Assembly: GCF_004348675.1 (NCBI RefSeq)
Contig: NZ_SMKN01000004.1
Location: 29,545 to 93,544 of the forward strand
From: Micromonospora sp. KC606
Lineage (GTDB): Bacteria > Actinomycetota > Actinomycetes > Mycobacteriales > Micromonosporaceae
Direction of reading: 5' to 3'
DNA length: 64,000 nt
Every line of letters begins with the position of its first letter. The stretch's first letter is position 1. Both the position numbers and the translations under genes were made by a program. Under the pieces are notes generated by a model. The model was given only the letters and a program-made list of their open reading frames with translations, was not told the DNA's origin and ran no database searches. Below are positions 50,782 through 60,126 of the stretch, piece after piece.

Positions 50782-50809
50782 GCCGCTATTCTAGCACTAG
50801 AATAGCGGC
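50782..50809. promoter_or_regulatory. PadR operator overlapping a leaderless promoter
   Basis: CCGCTATTCTAG (50783-50794) and its exact complement (50797-50808) flank CA; one further outer base pair also matches. Toward the padR-type gene, TAGAAT makes a -10 element whose transcript would begin at or within a few bases of ATG 50780. PadR binding would cover it, giving autorepression. Confidence 0.6.
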
Positions 50810-51364
50810 GGGCTCGCTCGGGGTCCCCGCCTCCCGACCGGCCCTCAGCGCCTGGCTGCACCACCAGTCGCTTCCGACCAACCACCCCGGACGCGATCCC
50901 TCCGTCCATTGCCGACAGCGGCACCTCACGTCGCCGGCCACGGGCCAACGATCCCTCGCAGGTGTTCCGTCGGTGGCCTCGTGCGCCTGGCGGGCACGGA
51001 TGTCAGCCCGTGCGCGATGGGCTGGCAGCGCTTTCCGAACTCCGGTTTGCGGGTGACCCAACCTGGCGTTTCATCGATTGACAGTTATCGGTCCGTGCGG
51101 CACGCTACGTGCTACGTGTGCCCAGGGGCTAACGACGGCCGCTGAGTCAGCGTCCTCGTTCACTCCGGGCGTCTGGCGTCCGAATTGGTTCCGGGAGAAC
51201 GGCCTGTCGGGCGCCAGGTGACGAGCCATGAAAGGTAACGCTCTATGCGGAGGCGGACTTCCGATTCCTCGCCCGGAAGAACAACATGACGCTGCACCCG
51301 GCCACACGGCACCGATCTGCACGCCCAGCTCCCTGGTCACGCAGACCGCTTCGGAGGTTGCCCC
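50810..51364. other. Gap between the PadR fusion and the galactanase remnant
   Basis: About 555 bases without an intact gene. A plus-strand segment near 51255, LYAEADFRFLARKNNMTLH, looks protein-like and could be part of the decayed galactanase gene, but I cannot place it in the fold. Confidence 0.35.
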
Positions 51365-51724
51365 ATGTCCACACCGGTTAGCCAGCACAGTGACCCGCGC
51401 CAGGCAGCAGTGTCACCGGGAGGGTCGGCGGTCATCATCGACACTGGCGTGGGGTACGCGCCCGCGGCCTACGACCGCGTCGCCCGCCAGCTCGTGATCG
51501 TCGCAGTCAACACCGGAGCCGCACAGACGCTGACCTTCGACCTGTCCCGCTGTGCTCAGGTGACCGGCGGGACAGGCGGCGTGGTGCCGAGGTGGTCCGC
51601 CGTCCCGGCCGGCAGTGACCGGTACACGAACCGCCAGGACATCCGATCGAGCAAGAGGGTACTCCGGGTTCCCTTCGCCGCCGCCTCGGTCCAGACACTT
51701 CAGGTCGACAACGTCGTGGTCTGA
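51365..51724 (+). pseudogene. Endo-beta-1,6-galactanase-like C-terminal remnant
   Basis: The frame encodes SAVIIDTGVGYAPAAYDRVA, RQLVIVAVNTGAAQTLTFDL, SRCAQVTGGTGGVVPRWSAV and PFAAASVQTLQVDNVVV. This is a close match to the C-terminal beta-sandwich of actinobacterial endo-beta-1,6-galactanase-like GH30-type proteins as I recall them. The catalytic barrel and the secretion signal are missing. It ends in a normal stop, 164 bases before the intact GH53 gene. Confidence 0.6.
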
Positions 51725-51888
51725 CCTGACGTCGGCGCCCCGCGAGTGTTCGGGTTGTCGGCCGGCGCACCGACCGGGTAACCGCGCATCCGACAACCGG
51801 CGAGACAGGTGGTCGACGGACGCGACCAAGTCCGTACCGACCGGGAGCAGGGTTTTCACGCCAGAGCCCGTACGGGTTAGGAGAAAAC

Positions 51889-53811
51889 ATGAGGACAAGG
51901 CACCCCGCCCGCAGCGCCGTGGGCATCACCGCACTCACGACACTGGTGAGCACGGCGATACTCGCGGCGCCCACCCCGGCACAGGCGGTCTTCGGGACCG
52001 CGGACATCAAGCCGATCGAGAGCAACATCGCCGCCAAGTACTGGGCCTCGGCGACGGCGAGCAGCGACTCGTCCACCGCCCGGCTGGCCATCGACGGCGA
52101 CCCGACGACGTCCTGGTACGCGGACCGCCGCAGCGCCCCCCATCGGCTGACCGTCGACCTTGGCGGCGCCTACGACAACCTCCGCAAGGTCAAGGTGATC
52201 TTCCCGGACCGGGACGCGGTGCACCGGTACGTCGTCGAGGCATCATCCGACGGGCGCCGGTGGGGAACGATCGCCAACAATTCCCGCAACCAGGTCGCGT
52301 CACGGGGGGCGGTGCACCTGTTCACCCGCCCGGGAACGCGCTTCGTCCGGCTCACGTTCACCGACGTGTCGGGCCGCGCCAACGTCGGTGTCAGCGAGAT
52401 CCAGGTCTTCAACTACCTACGCGACGATCTCATCCTCGGCGCCGACATGTCCTGGGTGGACGACTTCCAGACCCGGCAGTACTGGGTCGACCCCCTGGCC
52501 GCCGACAAGGGGGCCGGGCCGCACCTGCTCGACGTCTCCAAGGATCGCGGCATGGAGTACGCCCGACTGCGAATCTTCAACGAGCCCAGGAACGAGAGCA
52601 ACGGAGAACCGACGCCGATCCCCCGTCAGGGCCCGGAGCGCTCCCTCGATTCAGCGCGGTGGATCAAGCAACGGGACATGGGCCTCGGCATCGACTTCCA
52701 CTACGCGGACTCATGGGCCGACCCGAGCAAGCAACCCAAACCGCGCGCCTGGGCCGAGTTGGAGTTCGACGATCTCAACCAGGCGGTGTACGACTTCTCC
52801 GCCGACTACCTCCGTCGGTTGATCCAGCAGGGCACCACGCCGGACAAGGTCGCCGTCGGCAATGAGATCATCAACGGCTTCATGTACGGCAGCGAGGCGG
52901 CCCTCATCGGCACCACCAATCCGCCGTACTTCGCCAACCAGGCCGACATCTACCAGTCGAAGCCCGGCGGTGGCCTGCTGTGGCGGTACTGGGGGTCGAC
53001 GAACCCGGTCGAGCAGCAGCTCTACAACGAGGCGTGGGATCGGTTCACCACCCTGGCCGCCTCCGGGATCAAGGCCGTCCGCGACACGTCACCCACCTCG
53101 AAGGTGGAAATCCATGTGATCGTCGGGACCGACCGGCTCGCCAAGACCATGGAGTTCTGGCACCAGTTCCTCACCCGGGTGAAGGCGAAGGGTCAGAACC
53201 CGGACGTACTGGCCATCTCGTACTACTCGGAGTGGCACGGTACGCCGGAGGCGCTGGAGCGGAACCTGCACACCATGGCGACCACGTACCCCGACTACGA
53301 GGTCGAGGTCGCGGAGACCTCCTACCCCGCGTCCGGCGGTGGCGGCGCGCCGATGCCCAACTCGCCCTTCCCGCGTACCGTCCAGGGCCAGGCAGACGCG
53401 ATCCAGCGGGTTTTCCAGGCCGCCAACGACGTGGTGAACAACCAGGGCATCGGCGTGCTGGTCTGGGAACCGGCGGGCTGGCAGACGATGTTCCGGGCCG
53501 TTCCCGAGCTGACGAACACGTGGGAGCCACACGCGTCCATCAACGTGTTCAACGCCAGCCAGGCCAAGCACATCGTCGAAGACACCGTCTACACCACCAC
53601 GGTGGCCAAGGGCACCCCGGTGCTGCCGCCTTCCGTCCGCGTGCTCACCACCGCCAACAACACCGTCACCAGCCTCCCCGTCCGCTGGCAGGCGCTGCCG
53701 GCCGGGGCGACCGACACGCCGGGTGAGGTGATCGTCAGCGGCATGACCGAGGTGGGTCCGGTCACCGCGGTCATCGACGTCGTCCATCCAGGCCGGGTCA
53801 GGAACGGCTGA
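51889..53811 (+). CDS. Secreted GH53 arabinogalactan endo-beta-1,4-galactanase
   Basis: A 640-residue secreted enzyme cleaving beta-1,4-galactan, a side chain of RG-I. Residues 1-33 are the signal. Residues about 45-175 form an F5/8-type-C (discoidin-like) carbohydrate-binding domain (YWASATASSDSSTARLAIDGDPTTSWYAD, FVRLTFTDVSGRANVGVSEIQVF). The GH53 barrel (about 180-560) has GADMSWVDD, the acid/base Glu in KVAVGNEIINGF and the nucleophile Glu in VEVAETSYPASG. The tail (about 580-635) is a Big_4-like Ig domain. ATG 51889 follows TAGGAGA. A galactanase remnant precedes it. Confidence 0.93.
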   Translation: MRTRHPARSAVGITALTTLVSTAILAAPTPAQAVFGTADIKPIESNIAAKYWASATASSDSSTARLAIDGDPTTSWYADRRSAPHRLTVDLGGAYDNLRKVKVIFPDRDAVHRYVVEASSDGRRWGTIANNSRNQVASRGAVHLFTRPGTRFVRLTFTDVSGRANVGVSEIQVFNYLRDDLILGADMSWVDDFQTRQYWVDPLAADKGAGPHLLDVSKDRGMEYARLRIFNEPRNESNGEPTPIPRQGPERSLDSARWIKQRDMGLGIDFHYADSWADPSKQPKPRAWAELEFDDLNQAVYDFSADYLRRLIQQGTTPDKVAVGNEIINGFMYGSEAALIGTTNPPYFANQADIYQSKPGGGLLWRYWGSTNPVEQQLYNEAWDRFTTLAASGIKAVRDTSPTSKVEIHVIVGTDRLAKTMEFWHQFLTRVKAKGQNPDVLAISYYSEWHGTPEALERNLHTMATTYPDYEVEVAETSYPASGGGGAPMPNSPFPRTVQGQADAIQRVFQAANDVVNNQGIGVLVWEPAGWQTMFRAVPELTNTWEPHASINVFNASQAKHIVEDTVYTTTVAKGTPVLPPSVRVLTTANNTVTSLPVRWQALPAGATDTPGEVIVSGMTEVGPVTAVIDVVHPGRVRNG

Positions 53812-54424
53812 CGACCGGAAGCCGCCACCGACCATCGGTCGGGCAGTCGGCAACCGCTGGGCGATGGGCAGGTGCTGCACGTCGCCCAGCGGTGGTCACC
53901 GCGGCGCCGATGACCGACAACGCGATCGGCGTACGGAAACGTGCCACGCCCCGCCGTCTCCACGGCCAACCTGGTCCGGCGGCTGACCGCCGCCACGACC
54001 GCCTGGCCGATGCAACCCCCAGGAGCGGATGTTCTAGCCTTCGGCCCAAGGCCCGCAGCGGATGCCGGCTGCGGAACCGCCCTTCTCGAAGCTGGGATCT
54101 TGAGCGGCGAGCACCGCGTCGCGTGCTTCTCCACAGCCTGTCCAGGAGGGACGCCTCATCACCGCCGGGGTTCGCCAGCGGCGACATTCCGAGCACCAGC
54201 CTGCTCGACCCTGCTGGTGACGAACGATCATCGGCGAAGACACAGCCGGTTACGTCTTCCGCAACGTGCGCACCGCGATGCGGGCGCTGCGGAAGTGCTT
54301 GGTTTGGCACACCGTCGGCCTGGCCCTCGTCCTGGCGGACGGCCGACCGGACCGGAAGTAACTCTGCGATGTCGGCTGGGAAGCACCGCAGGGCATTCCT
54401 TCAGCATCCGAGCAGTTGCCACCG
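53812..54424. other. Gap after GH53 without a recognisable gene
   Basis: A 613-base gap between convergent genes. Frames on both strands are Arg/Pro/Ala-rich and match no family I know. No clear hairpin was found. Confidence 0.4.
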
Positions 54425-55186
54425 TCAGCCCAGCAGCTCCTGGATGGTGGCTTTGAGGTTGGCCATGGCCGCACGGTGGAAGCGGGGCCCGTAGGACACT
54501 CGTGCCACGCCCACTTCCCGGAGCGTGACCAGGTCCAGGTGTTCGCCGGTGTTGCCGTTGACCGGGCCGGGTATCTCCCTGACGAGGGTGGCGATGTCGC
54601 GCCTGTGGCGCACCCCGATGGGGTAGATGCAGTCCGCACCGGCCTCCCGGTAGAGCCGGCCCCGACGTACCGCCTCGGTCAACCGATCAGGCTCAGGTGT
54701 CCCGCTGGTGGAAAGGAAGGTGTCGACGCGGGCGTTGATGACGATCGGGACACCGGCATCGTCCGCAGCGGAGCGCACCGCGGCGAGCCATTGGGCCTGC
54801 GCGCCGGCCTCGACGAGGCCACCCGCGCGGTGGTCGGTGTCCTCCAGGTTGCAGCCGACCGCGCCGATGCCCAGCAACCGGTCCACCAGGTCACGCGGCC
54901 GCATGCCGTATCCCGCCTCGGCATCCACGGTGACGGGGACCGACACCGCCCGCGCGACCCACCCGGCCGCAGCGAACATCTCCTGCCATGGCGCCCGCTC
55001 GCCGTCGGCGTGACCGAGCATCGCCGAGATCGCAGCGCTGGCAGTAGCGATCGCGGGAAACCCTGCCTCGGCCACGACCGTCGCACTGGCCGCATCCCAG
55101 ACATTCGGCAGCACGAGCATCTCTCCGCCGTGGAGCTCGCGGAGCCTCTCGGCGCGAGCCTTCAGATCTGCCAGATCTCCGGCCAT
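54425..55186 (-). CDS. Isocitrate lyase/PEP mutase family enzyme
   Basis: A 253-residue TIM-barrel protein. LPNVWDAASATVVAEAGFPAIATASAA, the metal-binding VDAEAGYG, and GCNLEDTDHRAGGL are hallmarks of the PEP mutase/carboxyphosphonoenolpyruvate mutase branch. The KKCG motif of true isocitrate lyases is absent. Two ATG codons are adjacent (55189 and 55186); the second is 6 bases from GGAGG and preferred. Members cleave or form C-C or C-P bonds next to a carboxylate; the specific reaction is unknown here. Confidence 0.85.
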   Translation of the reverse strand: MAGDLADLKARAERLRELHGGEMLVLPNVWDAASATVVAEAGFPAIATASAAISAMLGHADGERAPWQEMFAAAGWVARAVSVPVTVDAEAGYGMRPRDLVDRLLGIGAVGCNLEDTDHRAGGLVEAGAQAQWLAAVRSAADDAGVPIVINARVDTFLSTSGTPEPDRLTEAVRRGRLYREAGADCIYPIGVRHRRDIATLVREIPGPVNGNTGEHLDLVTLREVGVARVSYGPRFHRAAMANLKATIQELLG

Positions 55187-55397
55187 CATGATCCTCCATC
55201 CGAAAGCACGGCAGGAAGTGTCAAGCTACCGCACAAGATCCGGCCGTAGAGCTCGGTGTAGATGTCCGGGGTGACCAGCCCGGGTTGTCCCCACACGTCC
55301 GTCGGATCGGCCCGTCGCTCCGGATGGGCGTGCCACCGCTGGCAGACCCGCAGGTGGATCAGCGGAGCCGTTTCGGGTGAAACCGGGCCGGGCAGGG

Positions 55398-56243
55398 TCA
55401 GGGCGGCGGACGCATGGTCCGCATGAAGACGGGTAGCAACCAGGGCCGCCGGCCGCTCACGGACACCTTGCGGGTGAGCATGGCTCGGAAGCGGTGTACC
55501 CGACCGAACAGGACCAGGGTGAAGACGGTCGGATCAAAGGCGATCCGGACGTCCGGCCGGGGGTCGGGCGTTTCCACGGTCACCCGGCCGGCGACCAGGG
55601 CCAGGGTGACCTCGGGGCCGAACATGTGCCGGATGGTGACCGAGATGCGTCCCGGGTGCACCGGACCGTCGCGGTCCAGCAGCCTGCCGTAGCCATGGCG
55701 GGTCATTCCGACCAGGAAGTGGTCGACGAAGAGCGCGGCGTCTGCGGGGTCGATGACCCAGGGCACCCGCAGTGCGCGGGCGATGTCCCAGGCGTGGATG
55801 TTCATCTCGTTGAGCAGGTGGGCCAGCAGTCCGATGACCGGCAGCCGCGCACCACCGAGCCACGACACCTCGTGCTCCGGGCCGGTCCCTTCGGCTACCC
55901 GGAGAATCTCCTCGACGTCGGTGCGCAGGCGGGCGGCCAGGACCGGCATCCGCCGTTCGGTGTAGTCCCGCAGCACCTGGGCGTTCATCAACGAAATGGT
56001 GTCCACGGTGATGTCTTCACGCAGGGTGAGCAGGGCGGGCACCGGCAGGTCGGGCGGGGTGTTCCTGACGAGGGCCAGGCCCATCGCGGCCGCGCCGGCC
56101 AGATGCGCCATCGTGTCGGCCGCACTCCACCGCGCGGTGACGAGCCGGTCGGTTGGAGCCTTCTCGACGAGGTCAAGCAGCCGCCCCAGGACGGCGGGCA
56201 CGGAGTTACGGACGCGATGCCACTGGTGCGGAGTGACCGACAT
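55398..56243 (-). CDS. Maleylpyruvate isomerase N-terminal (DinB-like) family protein
   Basis: A 281-residue protein. The segment RWSAADTMAHLAGAAAMGLALV and the motif MNIHAWDIARALRVPWVID are typical of the mycothiol-dependent maleylpyruvate isomerase-like, DinB-superfamily proteins of actinobacteria; the His residues of these motifs would bind a metal. The C-terminal part is beta-rich (SVTIRHMFGPEVTLALVAG) and resembles an SCP2-like domain. The ATG at 56243 is almost in contact with a GGAGGT, so the true start is uncertain. It is divergent from a membrane protein gene. Confidence 0.75.
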   Translation of the reverse strand: MSVTPHQWHRVRNSVPAVLGRLLDLVEKAPTDRLVTARWSAADTMAHLAGAAAMGLALVRNTPPDLPVPALLTLREDITVDTISLMNAQVLRDYTERRMPVLAARLRTDVEEILRVAEGTGPEHEVSWLGGARLPVIGLLAHLLNEMNIHAWDIARALRVPWVIDPADAALFVDHFLVGMTRHGYGRLLDRDGPVHPGRISVTIRHMFGPEVTLALVAGRVTVETPDPRPDVRIAFDPTVFTLVLFGRVHRFRAMLTRKVSVSGRRPWLLPVFMRTMRPPP

Positions 56244-56358
56244 ACCTCCACGATGGAGGATACCGAGGCTCCGGCACTGTTCCAGATTGCCGTCTTGCCA
56301 CCGTCGATTCGGCAATCCGGGAGAAGGTAGACCAGGAACTGGTACCCATACTCCATCC

Positions 56359-57297
56359 ATGACGCTTACTGGAAGAGGGCACGGGGTAGGTGTCACCGCG
56401 CCGGCCCGCCCACGCGCACCAGGGCGGGTCGTCCTGGGCAGCGTCGCGGCGGGGATGCTGCTCGCGGTGCTGTGGTCGTACGAGCTGGTCGACCACGTTA
56501 TCGGCGACAACGTCGCCAAGACCCTGCTGGGCCACGACGCGAAGGCCACCGCCATCGGCGGCACCGTCGCGGGCCTGGTCTTCGCATTCGTCTCCGGTCT
56601 AGCCGGTACGTTCACAGCGTGCAACATCGCCATGGCCGCCGCCGTGGGGCCGATGAGCCAGGCCGGAGGCGCCGACGCGACGCGGGCCGGACTGCGGGGC
56701 CTGCTGCGGCCGGTCGGGTGGCTCACCGCGGGAATGGTGGCGGTCTCCGCGGTGTACGGCTTCGTCGGCGTGCTACTCGGCGATCGGCTGCCCCAACTCT
56801 CCACCGATCTGGTCGGTCGGCTGCCGGTGCGCCTGATCCAGTCTATGGTCGTGTTCGGCGTGATCGGGCTGGTCTTCGTCTACCTCGGCCTGGCCGCGCT
56901 CGGCACGCTACCTGACCCGTTCGCGCACCGCCCGGCCACCCGGGTCGTGGTGCTCGGCGCGCTGGTCGGCGGGTTCCTCATCGGTCGGCCCTATCCGCTG
57001 TTCGACAAGCTGTTCCACTGGACGGTTGACAGCGGCAACCCGTTCTACGGGGCGGGCGCGTTCGTGCTTCAGTCGCTCGGCAACATCGCGATCGTCGCAG
57101 CGCTGTTCGCCCTGCTCATCGTGCTTACTCGGGGCCGCTTCATCCACTGGTTGGCCGCCACTCCGGCCCGCACCGCCGCAGTAACCGGCGCTTTGCTGAT
57201 CACGCTGGGCGTGTTCATGGTCGTCTACTGGGATGTGCGGCTGCCTGCCATGTTCGACTACGGTTGGTTCCCCACCATGCCGTACAACATTCGGTAG
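56359..57297 (+). CDS. Polytopic membrane protein, function unknown
   Basis: A 312-residue protein with about eight hydrophobic helices. The segment GLVFAFVSGLAGTFTACNIAMAAAVGPM has a helix-embedded Cys reminiscent of DsbD/CcdA-type electron carriers, but only one Cys is present, so that function is doubtful. ATG 56359 has no strong ribosome-binding site and lies 115 bases from the divergent isomerase-like gene. An AraC regulator is convergent. No confident family. Confidence 0.65.
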   Translation: MTLTGRGHGVGVTAPARPRAPGRVVLGSVAAGMLLAVLWSYELVDHVIGDNVAKTLLGHDAKATAIGGTVAGLVFAFVSGLAGTFTACNIAMAAAVGPMSQAGGADATRAGLRGLLRPVGWLTAGMVAVSAVYGFVGVLLGDRLPQLSTDLVGRLPVRLIQSMVVFGVIGLVFVYLGLAALGTLPDPFAHRPATRVVVLGALVGGFLIGRPYPLFDKLFHWTVDSGNPFYGAGAFVLQSLGNIAIVAALFALLIVLTRGRFIHWLAATPARTAAVTGALLITLGVFMVVYWDVRLPAMFDYGWFPTMPYNIR

Positions 57298-57414
57298 CAC
57301 CGGCGCTGCCCGTCCCACCCGGTAAGCACCTTCCCCCCGGCGGTGACACCCCTGTGCGGCACGGGCACCGTCCGCCCGGAGGCACGAAGCCCGGTCCGGG
57401 CCCCGGCCTGGCCT

Positions 57415-58215
57415 CTACAGCGCCCGTGCCGAGTACCGCTCCAGTCGGGCAGAGCTGTGCCGGCGCCGGCTGCCGTGGGTGTTGCTGTCCAGTTCCGGCA
57501 GCGCGACGAGGATCGGCAGGTCGAAGACTCCGGGGGGCTGCAGTTCCAGGTCAATGGTGAGGTCAGCACCGGCGGCCACGGTGAACGCGCCGTGCGAGCC
57601 GACCGCCACAGGCCGGCGCATGGACGGCCGGGTGGTGATGTCGTCGGGGTCGATCGCTGCGGCACGCAGATACCACTCCCCCTCCGGAACGTCGCGCAGC
57701 AGGTATTCGCCGGATGCCTCCAGGATGTCGCAGGAGGTCGGTAGTCCCTGCACGATGGGGCTGTCGAAGACCCCGACGTACACCTTGACCGGGACGTCAA
57801 CCGGTGGGAGGACGATCCGCCCGCCGATGGTGGCCCGGCGGTGGGGCCCGACCGTCCGGGTGTGGAACAACTGCGGGATTCCGTGCGCTGCGAGCCAGCG
57901 GTACCGGGCCGGAGAGATGCCCACGCTGCGGGTGAACCGGCTGATGAAGGCGCCCGGGCTGTTGTAGCCGACGGCGTAGGCGATGTCGGTGACGCTCATC
58001 TCGGTTTCCAGCAGCAGGTGCTTTGCCTTGAAGATCCTGATCGCAGCCAGGAAACGCCCCGGCGAAGTGCCCGTTCTGGACCGAAACAACCGCGAGAAGT
58101 GAAAACGACTGAGAAAGGCCGAATCAGCCATCGCTTCGAGTGAGAGAGGTTCGTGGTAGCGATCCCACATGATCGCGATCGCCCGGTCGAGGCCGTGCAC
58201 GCGAATCAGCTCCAT
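57415..58215 (-). CDS. AraC-family regulator with N-terminal DNA-binding domain
   Basis: A 266-residue regulator. Residues about 10-105 hold both AraC helix-turn-helices (EPLSLEAMADSAFLSRFHFSRLFRSRTGTSPGRFL, then SVTDIAYAVGYNSPGAFISRFTRSVGISPARYR). The C-terminal 140 residues are a beta-rich domain (VYVGVFDSPIVQG, LTIDLELQPPGVFDLPILVAL) that may bind a ligand. The order is reversed from typical AraC proteins. ATG 58215 is chosen. Targets unknown. Confidence 0.87.
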   Translation of the reverse strand: MELIRVHGLDRAIAIMWDRYHEPLSLEAMADSAFLSRFHFSRLFRSRTGTSPGRFLAAIRIFKAKHLLLETEMSVTDIAYAVGYNSPGAFISRFTRSVGISPARYRWLAAHGIPQLFHTRTVGPHRRATIGGRIVLPPVDVPVKVYVGVFDSPIVQGLPTSCDILEASGEYLLRDVPEGEWYLRAAAIDPDDITTRPSMRRPVAVGSHGAFTVAAGADLTIDLELQPPGVFDLPILVALPELDSNTHGSRRRHSSARLERYSARAL

Positions 58216-58949
58216 CCGGTGAACGGTGTGCCATTCCGGTCCGCCGACCACGCGATGCGTCTGCGCATCGGCGGCCGCGGGTGCGCCATCCTCCGCAATG
58301 CATGAAATCGCCCCACCCTTGGTCCACGGCGTCGGCGACCAGACACAGCGGGACAGGTGTTCGGACCGACGGCGGAACTTAGATGAATGCGCAGATCACC
58401 AACGCCACGACGCTGCAAACAAAGGCTGTCTGACCCCTTTCAGTCGACCCTCGCGTTGGGTATCCGAACAGCTTCGAGGCGTTACGACGATACCATGCAC
58501 CGAGATCGTTCAATGCATGGAACTCCCGTCCTCTGAATAGCCACCAGATGGGCGTTGCGGGTGATCCGGTGGTTGTGAGGATTTATCGGGCAGGTCGTCT
58601 CCCGCAACCAAGTGAACAGACCGGCCCATCGCAGTGATCGACCTCGAGAGCGTCCGACGACGACGGGATTCGGCCTTTATCGGGGGCGATTGTTCGAATT
58701 GCTCGCCGGCGCGCATGCCGTCCGGACAATATCCTTGAGCCTGCTTTGGTGAGCACCGCGGCGGACAGATCATCAATGCGGCTTCGTGCCTGACAGCGTC
58801 GACGACCCGGGCATGGACTCCCACGAGAACGAGGGTGGGAGAATCGCTCGTTTCTGCGCATCCCCTGACAGCGAGAACAATCGGCATGGACGGATGTCGT
58901 CGCCGCTGCTCTCCGTTGCCCGACCTCCCCGCATGTCCTGGCCGCCCGG
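58216..58949. other. Gap between the AraC and CopC genes
   Basis: A 734-base stretch without a supported gene. One visible dyad, CCATGCA...TGCATGG (near 58495-58521, 14-base loop), could be a binding site. Frames are short or Arg-rich. Confidence 0.4.
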
Positions 58950-59549
58950 TCAGGTCCGTGGGTCGGCGCGCAGGGACATCGCCCGCCCGTCCCGCGGTCG
59001 CAGCCACAGCAGGGCGAGTATCACGGCCAGCACCACGCCATCGACGAACAGCAGCGCCGCGCTGAAGGGGTCGATGCGGTGTGCGTGTGCGGCCACTGCG
59101 TCCGTGCTGGCCCGGAGGGCGGCGGCGCCCAGCGGGGCCGGCGGGACGCCGGTACCCACGCTGAAGCGGTGGACCCCGGTGTCCGTCGTGCCGTCGGTGA
59201 AGGTGACGTGGTATGCCACCGTGTAGTCGCCGGCGGCCCCGATGCGCAACGGCAGCCGCAGCCGGGTGGATCCGGCGCGGCGCGGCTCGCCGTCGGAAAC
59301 CGTCCTGCCCGCGTCGTCGAGCACCGCTACGTGCGACTGCTCCTCGTCGATGCTTCCGCCGAAGCCCAACGTCACCTCGGCCGGCGCGGTGCTGAGCACC
59401 GCGCCGGCCGACGGGTCGGCCGATTCCGGCCCGCTGTTCGCCTGGGCCGAGCCGGGGCTGAGCGCGAGTAACCCGACGAGCGTCGCGAGCAGGCCGACGA
59501 GCGCCGCCCGCCGACGGGAGACGGGCAGCGGGGTCAGCTCACGCGGCAT
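58950..59549 (-). CDS. CopC-domain protein with C-terminal membrane helix
   Basis: A 199-residue exported protein. Signal about 1-37. The CopC domain is shown by DPSAGAVLSTAPAEVTLGFGGSIDEEQSHVAVLDDAGR and DYTVAYHVTFTDGTTDTGVHRFSVG, and a membrane helix (AALLFVDGVVLAVILALLWL) ends the protein. The His that begins mature CopC proteins and helps bind Cu(II) is not visible, since the mature start would read NSGPESADPS. Copper handling is therefore only suggested. It overlaps the preceding gene by 11 bases. Confidence 0.8.
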   Translation of the reverse strand: MPRELTPLPVSRRRAALVGLLATLVGLLALSPGSAQANSGPESADPSAGAVLSTAPAEVTLGFGGSIDEEQSHVAVLDDAGRTVSDGEPRRAGSTRLRLPLRIGAAGDYTVAYHVTFTDGTTDTGVHRFSVGTGVPPAPLGAAALRASTDAVAAHAHRIDPFSAALLFVDGVVLAVILALLWLRPRDGRAMSLRADPRT

Positions 59550-60126
59550 GGGCCACGAGCGGCCGGCCGTCGCGGCGCCCCGTGCAGCTGCACGTCATCA
59601 TGTCCTGCTCACGCCGGGAGGGACGCAGGTGCAGGTACATGGCGATGATCATCGGGACGAAGACGATCGAGTTGTAGAACAGGTGAAGCTCGACCCGCGG
59701 CAGCACCAGTTGGAGAATGCTGGTGGCCACCTTCTGCCCGAAGAACGCGGTGCCGGCCTGCGCCTGCCACAGCAACAGGAAGTGCTCGATGTGGTGCCAG
59801 AACTGGATGGCCAGAGCCACGGTCCACCAGGTGCTCGCCCGGCCGACGAAACCACGGCGTAGCGCGAAGAGGAAGACCAGCATCACGATGGCGTAGCCGT
59901 AGTGCAGCCACTCCGAGGAGACCAGCCAGGGAAAAAACTGTCCAAGCACGCCCCGCGCCTGCGGTCGCGGCATGCCCAGCGCCCAGATCTGGTATGCCTG
60001 CACCAGGTGCTCGGCCCAGTGCGCCAGCACGATGACGAGGAAGCCGTTCAGTGCTGCCTTGTGGTGGGCCCCGTTGAGCCGCGCGAGCAGCCCTGGGGAC
60101 GGGGCGTTGGCGAGGGATGAGGTCAT
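59539..60126 (-). CDS. His-rich polytopic membrane protein of unknown function
   Basis: A 195-residue protein with about four or five helices. Histidines cluster at helix ends: NGAHHKAAL, LAHWAEHLVQA, SEWLHYGY, QFWHHIEHFLLLW and VELHLFYN. Such repeated HxxxH/HHxxH patterns inside helices suggest binding of metal or heme. ATG 60126 is preferred over an upstream start because AAAGGTG precedes it. The gene ends inside the CopC-domain gene (11-base overlap), so the two are translated together and probably act together. Confidence 0.7.
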   Translation of the reverse strand: MTSSLANAPSPGLLARLNGAHHKAALNGFLVIVLAHWAEHLVQAYQIWALGMPRPQARGVLGQFFPWLVSSEWLHYGYAIVMLVFLFALRRGFVGRASTWWTVALAIQFWHHIEHFLLLWQAQAGTAFFGQKVATSILQLVLPRVELHLFYNSIVFVPMIIAMYLHLRPSRREQDMMTCSCTGRRDGRPLVAHAA

